A stretch of 32,706 bases of DNA from an uncultured Collinsella sp. (GTDB lineage: Bacteria > Actinomycetota > Coriobacteriia > Coriobacteriales > Coriobacteriaceae): assembly GCA_905210085.1 (NCBI GenBank), contig CAJLVJ010000019.1:1-32706 (forward strand). Direction: 5' to 3'. Shown here in pieces: positions 25,838 to 32,706 of the stretch. The notes beneath the pieces were generated by a model that saw only the letters and a list, made by a program, of their open reading frames with translations, ran no database searches and had not been told where the DNA came from. The first letter of the stretch is position 1; each line of letters starts with the position of its first letter. Both the position numbers and the translations under genes were made by a program.

Positions 25838-26974
25838 TTGAAGAATGGGGGCAGTTCCACTTCACACCTGGACTACATAAAGAAAAGGAATTTGAATTGC
25901 ATAGTCAATCTAATACACGCTAGGGGAACAATGAGCAGGGCTCAGGTAGCAGCTGAAATTGGATTGAGCAAGTCAGCGGTATCATCTTTAGTGGATGAGC
26001 TGCTCGAGAAAGGTATAATTCTGGAAACCGGTATTGGCAGATCTACAACTCAAGGAGGGCGACGAAGTATATTACTTAGTTTCAATCCAAACCACCGGTT
26101 ATGCGTAGGAATAAATATAACGGCGCGCTCTGTAACAATACTGATTTCCAATTTGGATGGAGAGATAAGATCCTGCGATAGATTTCCAGGGTCAGTGGAG
26201 GCGTCAAAAATACTCGATTACATACAGGCGTGCTTCGACAATCATGAAGTAGATTTAGAAAGCATTGCCGGTATAGGAATAGCTGTTCCTGGTATAACTG
26301 ACTTTCATACGGGCATAGTGGTAGAATCACCATCGCTTGGCTGGGTAAATTTAAATTTGGCATCTTATATAGCTGAACAGTATGAGATACCCGTATTTGT
26401 ATTGAACGATGTTGACTGCATGGCGCTTGGAGAAAACTGGATAGGATCGGCTGTAGATAAAAAAAATATTTATTTTGTAGGAATAAATGATGGCCTTGGC
26501 GGCGCACTTATAATCAATGGTCAACTGTATACTGGAAGCAGCGGACGTTCTGGGGAAATAGGTTATACCATACTGGACTCGTCCCACAAAGACTGGAGCT
26601 GCAATTGCTTCGGGAGATACGGATGGTTAGAACAAACAGTCAGCGGTTGGGCGCTTCATAAAACCAATTTGCCTTTGGACATGCTCTTCAAGTCCTATTT
26701 GCAGGGCGGACCTGAAGCAGCACCAGAAGTGGAAATGTTCATACAAAATTTGTCGATTATGATTTCGAACGGAGTGGCGCTTCTAAATCCAGACTGTGTT
26801 ATCATAGGAGGGAAAGTGGCTGAATATATGGGGGAAATTATGCCTATTATAAGCGAAAATGTAGCGCGGATTGTACCGATAAGCACAGAAATACGAATGG
26901 CAAAACTGGGAGAGAAAGCGCACAATTTTGGCGCAATTTCACATATACTTAAAAATGTTGATCTAACCGACTAA
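25838..26974 (+). CDS. ROK-family (NagC/XylR-type) transcriptional regulator
   Basis: The 378-aa protein has an N-terminal winged helix (residues about 15-70: NCIVNLIHARGTMSRAQVAA, LSKSAVSSLVDELLEKGII) and a ROK sugar-binding domain (GIAVPGITDFHTG, FVLNDVDCMALGENW, GINDGLGGALIINGQLY, SGRSGEIGY). The usual ROK zinc site is damaged: the His of GEIGH is Tyr, and CxCGxxGCxE reads CNCFGRYGWLE, with Trp for the last Cys. The TTG at 25838 is preferred to the GTG at 25829 because the latter overlaps the AGGAGG; TTG lies 8 nt after it. It is the first gene of the AT-rich operon and probably its repressor, relieved by the transported compound. Confidence 0.9.
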   Translation: MKNGGSSTSHLDYIKKRNLNCIVNLIHARGTMSRAQVAAEIGLSKSAVSSLVDELLEKGIILETGIGRSTTQGGRRSILLSFNPNHRLCVGINITARSVTILISNLDGEIRSCDRFPGSVEASKILDYIQACFDNHEVDLESIAGIGIAVPGITDFHTGIVVESPSLGWVNLNLASYIAEQYEIPVFVLNDVDCMALGENWIGSAVDKKNIYFVGINDGLGGALIINGQLYTGSSGRSGEIGYTILDSSHKDWSCNCFGRYGWLEQTVSGWALHKTNLPLDMLFKSYLQGGPEAAPEVEMFIQNLSIMISNGVALLNPDCVIIGGKVAEYMGEIMPIISENVARIVPISTEIRMAKLGEKAHNFGAISHILKNVDLTD

Positions 26975-26995
26975 AGATATTAGAGGGGGATAAAA

Positions 26996-28228
26996 ATGTT
27001 TTTGGAACAGATTGCTAGAAAGAATCCAATGCTGATAAAGGCGGCAGCGCAACTCCATCAAAGCGGACAAATCCCACCTAATACTTATGTGTTTGATGCG
27101 GACACATTTGAAGAAAACGGAAGAAAAATACGCGAAGAAGCGGAACGATACAACCTGAAATTATACTTTATGACAAAGCAGCATGGCCGTAATCCTGAGC
27201 TTTTCAGGAGGGTTGTAAAGCCTGGAGCCAAAGAAACTGTGTGCGTTAATATGCAATGTGCAAGAACGCTGCATAGGAATGGCATAGGAATAGGGCACAT
27301 GGGAAACCTTTGTCAGGTGCCCAAAGTTGAGTTGGAGAAAGTCATTAACACTTACCGACCAGAAGTAATTTCTGTCTTCAGCATTGAAAAAGCAAGACAG
27401 ATTAGCGAGGTGTGCAAAAAGTATAATCGTACACAAAAAATTTTGCTAAGGGTTCATGCACCTGATGACGTGTTTTTCCTAGGCATGGAGGGAGGTTTTA
27501 TGCTTGATGAGTTGAGAGAAGCCGCTTCCGAAATTGCTCTAATGCCTGGTGTTAAAATTGAAGGAGTAAGTACATTTCCTGCAGTAGCATACGATAAAGA
27601 CGGTGTGCAGCCCGTTCTGACACATAATGTTTTGACGCTACGTGAAGGGAAGAAGCTGCTGAATTCTATGGGAATAGAGTGCAGACAGGTTAATGCACCA
27701 GGCAACAACTGCTGCACAACGATGAAACTACTGGCAGAAAATGGCGTCACGCACGTTGAACCGGGTTCTGCTCTGACAGGCTCTAGCACATATCATCTGT
27801 TTACTGATAAAGAACCAGAAGATCCTGCTATGGTATATGTCACGGAAATATCGCATTTTTGGGATAAAAAGGCGTATGTATTCGGTGAAGGATTTTTTAT
27901 GGACGATCCTCCGGTTTCGATTTCTCAGGAGTTCAAACATTATGCATTCTTTGGCAGTGAGCCAGAGAAAATCTTTGATAAAAAAATGAAGTTTGAAGGT
28001 ATTGGAGCCAGGCCTGGTTCTGGCTTTGCGAAAATTGATTATCATGGAATACTTGATACTGAGGGGCAGGAAGCAAATGTCGGAGATAGCGTGGTTTTCG
28101 GATTCAGAGGGCAGCTCTTTATGACCAGAGCCTATACCGCTGTGGTTGAAGGCATAAGCGCGGGACATCCGAGGCTTGTCGGAGTCTGGGATTGGGCAGG
28201 ACACAGAGTCGGCGGCGGCATGGAATAA
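26996..28228 (+). CDS. YhfX-like PLP-dependent enzyme (alanine-racemase fold)
   Basis: The 410-aa protein resembles E. coli YhfX, a PLP enzyme of unknown reaction with an alanine-racemase-like barrel. The N-terminal half has TYVFDADTFEENGRKI, then YFMTKQHGRNPELFRR with Lys61 as the likely PLP lysine. Further blocks are ILLRVHAPDDVFFLGMEGGF, GVSTFPAVAYD, VNAPGNNCCTTMKLLAENG, THVEPGSALTGSSTYH and YVTEISHFWDKKAYVFGEGF. The C-terminal beta domain carries GDSVVFGFRGQLFMTRAYTAVV. The ATG at 26996 has GAGGGGG 7-8 nt upstream. It lies 21 nt after the ROK gene and 21 nt before the amidase gene. The position suggests racemisation or lyase chemistry on an amino compound brought in by the downstream transporter. 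Substrate unknown. Confidence 0.85.
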   Translation: MFLEQIARKNPMLIKAAAQLHQSGQIPPNTYVFDADTFEENGRKIREEAERYNLKLYFMTKQHGRNPELFRRVVKPGAKETVCVNMQCARTLHRNGIGIGHMGNLCQVPKVELEKVINTYRPEVISVFSIEKARQISEVCKKYNRTQKILLRVHAPDDVFFLGMEGGFMLDELREAASEIALMPGVKIEGVSTFPAVAYDKDGVQPVLTHNVLTLREGKKLLNSMGIECRQVNAPGNNCCTTMKLLAENGVTHVEPGSALTGSSTYHLFTDKEPEDPAMVYVTEISHFWDKKAYVFGEGFFMDDPPVSISQEFKHYAFFGSEPEKIFDKKMKFEGIGARPGSGFAKIDYHGILDTEGQEANVGDSVVFGFRGQLFMTRAYTAVVEGISAGHPRLVGVWDWAGHRVGGGME

Positions 28229-28249
28229 AAATACGGGAGGTAAGTAATA

Positions 28250-29728
28250 ATGCAGTCAAATGATTTTGCTTATATGTCTGTTGCAGAGCTTTCGCAAAAG
28301 TTGCATGCGAAAGAACTGTCTCCTGTTGAAGTGGTTGAAGCAAGTATTGAGCGCATAGAAAAGCGAAACGAGAGTTTAAACGCATTTGTGTTTACGGACT
28401 TTGAAAATGCACGCAAATTAGCAAAGGAATCAGAGAAAAAACTATTAAATGGTACTGCTGGCGTGATGGAAGGCATCCCTACGGCAACAAAAGATTTATT
28501 CGACTACTATCCAACCTGGCCTAACACGATGGGAGGGATACGCTGCCTCAAAGACAGGCCGTCTAGTAGCTACAATATATACATGAAGAGAATGGTAGAT
28601 GCTGGCGCTATACCTATAGGGAAAACGAATAGTCCGACCATGGGCTTCAGAGGCACATGCGATAATTATCTGTTTGGTGCAACTAGAAATCCGTTTAACA
28701 TTGCCAAGAACTCTGGAGGCTCTTCCGGAGGAAGCGCTGCGGCAGTGGCAGACGGGCTGGTACCTATGGCAGAAGGAACAGACGGCGGAGGGTCTATAAG
28801 AATACCAGCTGCGTGGTGTGGCTTGTTTGGATATAAAGCAGATCTGGGCACGGTGCCGTTCATCTGTCGCCCTAATGCGTTCGGAGCAACGAACCCATTC
28901 TTCTTCGAAATGGCGCTTACGCGGTCAGTAGAAGACGCCGCAATGGCATTGAATGTCATTGCGGGATATGATCCTGCCGATCCGCACAGCATTAACTGGC
29001 AGAGAGATTATACAGACTGTCTGCATGGTGACATCTGCGGCAAGAGAATTGCGTTTACAACGAATTTTGGAATCTTTCCGGTAGAGGAAGAAATAGCGAC
29101 GATTGTTACCAAGAGTGCTGAGAAATTTGAATCACTCGGCGCACATGTAGAATCCGTTAATTTCGATCTGCACAGGACACATATAGAATTGAGCGATGTG
29201 TGGTGCAGGCTTATAGTCATGTCAGCCATAGAAACAGTAGAAGGCTTGAAAAAAGACGGCATAGACCTTATGACTAAATTTAGAGACGATATTCCTCCTG
29301 AGCTGATGCGATGGATAGAAATCGGCTATAAAACTACACTTAAGGACTATTTGTATGATCAGATGCTCAGAACGGAAGTATATGATGCACTTCAAAATGT
29401 ATTGGCTAAGTACGACTATATCATTTCTCCGACACTGTGCTGCAGTCCTGTAGACAATGCGGGGGATGGGAACACTAAGGGGCCGTCCACGATAAATGGA
29501 GAAGCCATAGATCCTCTGATAGGTTGGTGCATGACGTATTTTACCAATTTCACCGGCCATCCGTCGGCGTCTGTTCCAGCCGGGTTAACAAAAGCGGGTC
29601 TGCCGGTTGGTATGCAGATTATAGGAAGACGTTTCGACGATATTGGTGTTCTTCGCGCAAGTTATCAATTTGAGCGCGCGCAACCGTGGTCGTGGATATA
29701 TGATATTCCCCAAAAGCGTTCGATATAA
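28250..29728 (+). CDS. Amidase-signature-family hydrolase
   Basis: The 492-aa enzyme belongs to the amidase signature family, which cuts carboxamides with a Ser-cisSer-Lys triad. The triad is visible: Lys81 in PTATKDLFD, Ser158 in NSGGSSGGSAAAVADG and Ser182 in EGTDGGGSIRIPA. The 24-residue spacing between the serines is the same as in FAAH. The N-terminal helix YMSVAELSQKLHAKELSPVEVVEASIERIE and the C-terminal SASVPAGLTKAGLPVGMQIIG are also typical. There is no signal peptide, so it acts in the cytoplasm on an imported amide. The ATG at 28250 has GGGAGG 9 nt upstream. It is not GatA: it is in a catabolic-type operon with no gatB or gatC gene in view. Substrate unknown. Confidence 0.92.
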   Translation: MQSNDFAYMSVAELSQKLHAKELSPVEVVEASIERIEKRNESLNAFVFTDFENARKLAKESEKKLLNGTAGVMEGIPTATKDLFDYYPTWPNTMGGIRCLKDRPSSSYNIYMKRMVDAGAIPIGKTNSPTMGFRGTCDNYLFGATRNPFNIAKNSGGSSGGSAAAVADGLVPMAEGTDGGGSIRIPAAWCGLFGYKADLGTVPFICRPNAFGATNPFFFEMALTRSVEDAAMALNVIAGYDPADPHSINWQRDYTDCLHGDICGKRIAFTTNFGIFPVEEEIATIVTKSAEKFESLGAHVESVNFDLHRTHIELSDVWCRLIVMSAIETVEGLKKDGIDLMTKFRDDIPPELMRWIEIGYKTTLKDYLYDQMLRTEVYDALQNVLAKYDYIISPTLCCSPVDNAGDGNTKGPSTINGEAIDPLIGWCMTYFTNFTGHPSASVPAGLTKAGLPVGMQIIGRRFDDIGVLRASYQFERAQPWSWIYDIPQKRSI

Positions 29729-29748
29729 CGATAGAAAGGCAATAGACG

Positions 29749-31230
29749 ATGGCACAGATTCTCCAGACAAAAAAACTGAGTAAAACCTATTCCGGTGTTC
29801 AGGTGCTGAGGAATATTGATTTTGACCTGTTTGCTGGAGAGGTTCATGCGCTGATCGGAGAAAACGGCGCAGGGAAGTCAACGTTCATCAAAGCCATAAC
29901 AGGCGTAGTGGAACCGGACTCTGGAAGCGAAATTTATTTTGAAGGACGCCTTGTTCATAAGATGACAGCTGCCAAAGCCAGACAGATCGGCATATCGACA
30001 GTCTTTCAGGATTTGAGCTTGTTCTCTAGCATGAGCATAGCCGAAAATATCTGCAGTGGAAGCAAATTACGTGGAATCCATAGCAAAAAAACGGAAGAGA
30101 AAAAAGCTGCGACCCTATTGAAAGATGTTGGGATAGATCTGGATGTTACTCAGAAGATGGAGGACATCAGTGTAGGACATCAGCAGCTTGTAGCAATAGC
30201 TCGTGCAATTGCTTTTGACTGCAAAGTTATCATTATGGATGAACCAACCGCGTCGTTGTCTTCCTCTGAAGTTGAGATCCTTTATAGGATCATTCAAAAA
30301 CTTAAGAAATCTGGCACGGGAATAATCTATATATCGCACAAGCTCGAAGAAATCTATAAGCTTGCAGACAGGGTATCGATACTCAGAGATGGGAACTTGG
30401 TGGCAAGCGGAGAAATTGGTGCGTTTACCCAAAGAGATTTAATTCGTCTTATGGTCGGAAGAGAATTGCACTTCTTACCGTGCCACAATGAACTAGAAAC
30501 AGGACAAATTCTATTTGAGGCGAAAAACCTTACGTGTGAGCCGTATTTCCGAGATATAAATTTCACCGTAAGGGAACATGAAATCCTGGGAATAACGGGT
30601 CTTGTAGGAGCTGGACGCTCTGAACTTGCCCAGACGATATTCGGTTTGCTCAAACTTCAAAATGGTACTATGGAACTGTGTGGCCGGAAAATCTCGCCTC
30701 GAAGCGCAAAAGAAGCTATAAATGAAGGCATTGCATATATACCCGAAGACAGGCGCGAACAGGGGCTGTTCATGGAAATCCCGATAAAGAGGAACATATC
30801 TGCAGCGAGAATAAACACGGTCACTGGCAGAATCGGTTTGATTTCTGAACAAATTGAGACTCGAGTTGCTCAACAGTATATTGAACAACTACAGATCAAG
30901 CCGGCAAAAACCGATATAGATGCAATTAATCTTTCGGGAGGAAACCAGCAAAAGGTGCTCATTGCGAAGTGGCTGAATGTGGAGCCCAAATTGCTGATTG
31001 TTGATGAAGTTACCAGCGGGGTTGATGTGGGAGTCAAGACAGAAATTCACAAACTGTTAAGACGGTTGGCTGCTGAAGGTATAGCCGTTATCGTGATATC
31101 TTCTGACTTGCCAGAAATTCTCGCCCTCTCTGATAGGATAATGGTTATGCGTCAGGGACGAGTTGCCGGCGTCATGAACGTGAAGGAGGCCACTCAGGAA
31201 AAAATCTTGTCGCTGGGCTTGCTTGGATAA
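29749..31230 (+). CDS. Sugar-type ABC transporter ATPase with two NBDs (RbsA/LsrA-like)
   Basis: The 493-aa protein has two ATP-binding domains, as in RbsA, MglA and LsrA of the CUT2 family. Domain 1 has Walker A GENGAGKS (about residues 38-45), the signature SVGHQQ and Walker B IIMDEPTASL. Domain 2 has the usual degenerate Walker A (GLVGAGRSE), LSGGNQQK and LLIVDEVTSGVDVG, where the common Pro after DE is Val. The ATG at 29749 has AAAGG about 10 nt upstream and lies 20 nt after the amidase stop. It powers the two permeases encoded next. No substrate-binding protein is seen; it may lie beyond the window. CUT2 systems carry pentoses, nucleosides, autoinducer-2 or sugar alcohols. Confidence 0.93.
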   Translation: MAQILQTKKLSKTYSGVQVLRNIDFDLFAGEVHALIGENGAGKSTFIKAITGVVEPDSGSEIYFEGRLVHKMTAAKARQIGISTVFQDLSLFSSMSIAENICSGSKLRGIHSKKTEEKKAATLLKDVGIDLDVTQKMEDISVGHQQLVAIARAIAFDCKVIIMDEPTASLSSSEVEILYRIIQKLKKSGTGIIYISHKLEEIYKLADRVSILRDGNLVASGEIGAFTQRDLIRLMVGRELHFLPCHNELETGQILFEAKNLTCEPYFRDINFTVREHEILGITGLVGAGRSELAQTIFGLLKLQNGTMELCGRKISPRSAKEAINEGIAYIPEDRREQGLFMEIPIKRNISAARINTVTGRIGLISEQIETRVAQQYIEQLQIKPAKTDIDAINLSGGNQQKVLIAKWLNVEPKLLIVDEVTSGVDVGVKTEIHKLLRRLAAEGIAVIVISSDLPEILALSDRIMVMRQGRVAGVMNVKEATQEKILSLGLLG

Positions 31231-31237
31231 GGAGGCT

Positions 31238-32257
31238 ATGAATCGAGTGAAAACAACAATAAATCGTTTTTTCGCCTCTAAAAAACGAGAAGCTCTGCTT
31301 ATAGGCGTAATAGTACTGCTGTCTCTCGCGTTTGCTCTAGTAAATAACGCGTTTCTCAACCCATCTAACTTGGCTGCCATTCTATCTAATAACGCTGTTT
31401 ACGGCATAATGGCAATAGGTATGATGTTTGTTATATCTACCGGAAATATAGATGTTTCGGTTGGGGCGCAGCTTGCAGCAATTTCAATGTTAACTGCGAA
31501 GCTGGTGTCAGACGGGGCGGTTACAAATGTATTCGCACTCATGCTGATCAGCTTGGCTTCGGGTTTAGTGCTTGGGCTTATGAATGGCGCACTTGTTGCC
31601 TATCTCAAAATACCCGCAATAATAGTTACTCTGGGAACGTTGAACATTATGCGCGGTGTAATGCTGCTTACGTTAGGGTCAAGCTGGATTTCCGGCCTTC
31701 CGGGTTGGTTTACAAATGCAGCACGATTTAAACCGTTTGGAGCTGAACTAAAAATTACCGCGTATTATTGGATTCTCGCATGTTTACTGGCTTGCTTCGT
31801 GCTTTATAAAACAGTTATGGGAAGACGTATATTAGCTGTTGGAACAAACCCTGAAGGCGCAAGAAGGATCGGCTTTGAACCAAAGATCTCATATGTATGG
31901 GCATTTGCCGCCATGGGATTAAGCAGTGGCTTGGCAGCATTCCTATATACGGCAAATGTTGGCATAGCTCAAGCGGTTGCTGGCAATGGATACGAGATGA
32001 CACTGATAGCGGCAGTGGTAATTGGCGGAACAAGTTTTAACGGAGGAAAGGTTTCGGTTTTGGGGACATTCCTTGGAGTGCTGCTTTTGGGTGTGATAGA
32101 AAGCGGGTTGGTTACTGCAAAAGTACCTGTTTATTGGCAGGAGTTTGTTACTGGCCTTGTAATAATTGCAGCTATAGTTTCCGCCGCGGTGAAAACACCA
32201 TCGGTACGCAAGGCTTGCTCCAAATTGGTTCGGGGGTTGGGAAATGAAAAAAATTGA
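31238..32257 (+). CDS. ABC transporter permease 1 (RbsC/BPD_transp_2 family)
   Basis: The 339-aa membrane protein has eight to ten hydrophobic segments and the CUT2 permease motifs GIMAIGMMFVISTGNIDVSVGAQ (first part at residues 54-72), MNGALVAYLKIPAIIVTLGTL (split here from a longer run) and AVVIGGTSFNGGKVSVLGT, which match RbsC. The frame opens at TTG 31223. The AGGAGG at 31230-31235 lies only 2 nt before the ATG at 31238 and 11 nt before the GTG at 31247, so the true start could be either. It overlaps the next permease gene by 14 nt. It forms the channel with that second permease. Confidence 0.92.
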   Translation: MNRVKTTINRFFASKKREALLIGVIVLLSLAFALVNNAFLNPSNLAAILSNNAVYGIMAIGMMFVISTGNIDVSVGAQLAAISMLTAKLVSDGAVTNVFALMLISLASGLVLGLMNGALVAYLKIPAIIVTLGTLNIMRGVMLLTLGSSWISGLPGWFTNAARFKPFGAELKITAYYWILACLLACFVLYKTVMGRRILAVGTNPEGARRIGFEPKISYVWAFAAMGLSSGLAAFLYTANVGIAQAVAGNGYEMTLIAAVVIGGTSFNGGKVSVLGTFLGVLLLGVIESGLVTAKVPVYWQEFVTGLVIIAAIVSAAVKTPSVRKACSKLVRGLGNEKN

Positions 32258-32706
32258 TTTCTCAATTATGAAAAAAGTGTTTAGTGGCAATTCAGTGCTT
32301 GTTTTGCTCGTGATAATTATAGTGCTCGTATTTGGCGCTATAGACCCTCAATTCATAAGGGCAGCAAACCTTATACAGTATCTGACAAGCGGGGTAGCGT
32401 TAGGTTTCTTGACCTTTGGATTGTCTGCTACGGTCATTACGGGAAACTTTGATTACTCTATAGGCTCCATGACGAGCTTTGGCACCGTTATGATGGCTCT
32501 GCTAATGTCAAATGGAGTGGCCATGATTGCGGCGTTAATAATAACCTTTCTGCTGCTTCTGATGATTGGAGCTGTGAATGGAGTTGTTGTAGGGTATTTA
32601 AAAATACCCGGCATGCTGGGCACACTTGGAACAAGTTCGGTCATATACGGCACATCACTAGTGCTTACAAAGGGGCAAGCCATAGCAGCTGACAACGAGG
32701 CATATT
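32244..32706 (+). CDS. ABC transporter permease 2 (RbsC family), cut by window end
   Basis: An ATG at 32244, inside the end of permease 1, opens a frame that runs off the right edge (154 residues visible). The product starts MKKIDFSIMKKVF and has at least three membrane segments. It shows the CUT2 permease signature twice over: GLSATVITGNFDYSIGSMTS and GAVNGVVVGYLKIPGMLGTL. Having two different permeases and one double ATPase is the LsrACD/YtfTR-type arrangement, rather than the RbsAC one. The stop and any following genes (perhaps the binding protein) are outside the window. Confidence 0.9.
   Translation, partial: MKKIDFSIMKKVFSGNSVLVLLVIIIVLVFGAIDPQFIRAANLIQYLTSGVALGFLTFGLSATVITGNFDYSIGSMTSFGTVMMALLMSNGVAMIAALIITFLLLLMIGAVNGVVVGYLKIPGMLGTLGTSSVIYGTSLVLTKGQAIAADNEAY

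Noticed and set aside
28250..29728. GatA subunit of the tRNA amidotransferase
   Set aside because: It has the amidase triad, but no gatB or gatC neighbours, and it sits in a transporter operon of foreign composition.

Overview
The left two thirds of this window (about 1-22.1 kb) look like the chromosome of an anaerobic, GC-rich gut actinobacterium of the Coriobacteriia, most likely a Collinsella-type genome. This is inferred from the gene set (pyruvate formate-lyase, flavodiiron protein, Gram-positive-type GalT), the GC-rich codon use and the many intergenic hairpin repeats. It was not tested by any search.

Layout: a partial HTH protein (1-294); a two-gene pyruvate formate-lyase on the minus strand (415-2803), in which the glycyl-radical domain is a separate 83-aa protein; a MarR regulator overlapping a heterodimeric ABC exporter (3353-8021); a hairpin-rich stretch around a class I DAHP synthase gene (8.1-10.4 kb); a BceAB-like ABC permease/ATPase pair (10396-13408, minus); a fused Nudix-Vsr DNA-repair protein (13557-14546); a class II ketose-bisphosphate aldolase and a divergent DeoR regulator (15256-17252); a flavodiiron protein (17318-18478, minus); and a LacI regulator divergent from galK-galT, with three LacI-type operators between them.

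Codon use changes inside galT, near 22.1 kb. The first 312 codons contain no ATA codon and the last 212 contain four. From there to about 25.6 kb lies a graveyard of decayed genes: a MATE transporter with several frameshifts, an XRE regulator, and a HTH/Spo0A-C-like regulator pair with nonsense codons. From about 25.7 kb to the window end an intact, clearly AT-richer operon begins with its own promoter: ROK regulator, YhfX-like PLP enzyme, amidase-signature enzyme, Rbs/Lsr-type ATPase, and two permeases (the second cut by the window end). This looks like an acquired catabolic and uptake island for an unknown amide-containing or amino-sugar-like compound.

The most interesting items are this island, the split PFL, the Nudix-Vsr fusion, the mosaic galT (recombination junction or assembly join), and several unexplained inverted repeats, including a 38-bp perfect stem and a 52-bp inverted pair flanking the DAHP synthase gene. 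No tRNA, rRNA, CRISPR array or transposase gene was recognised.
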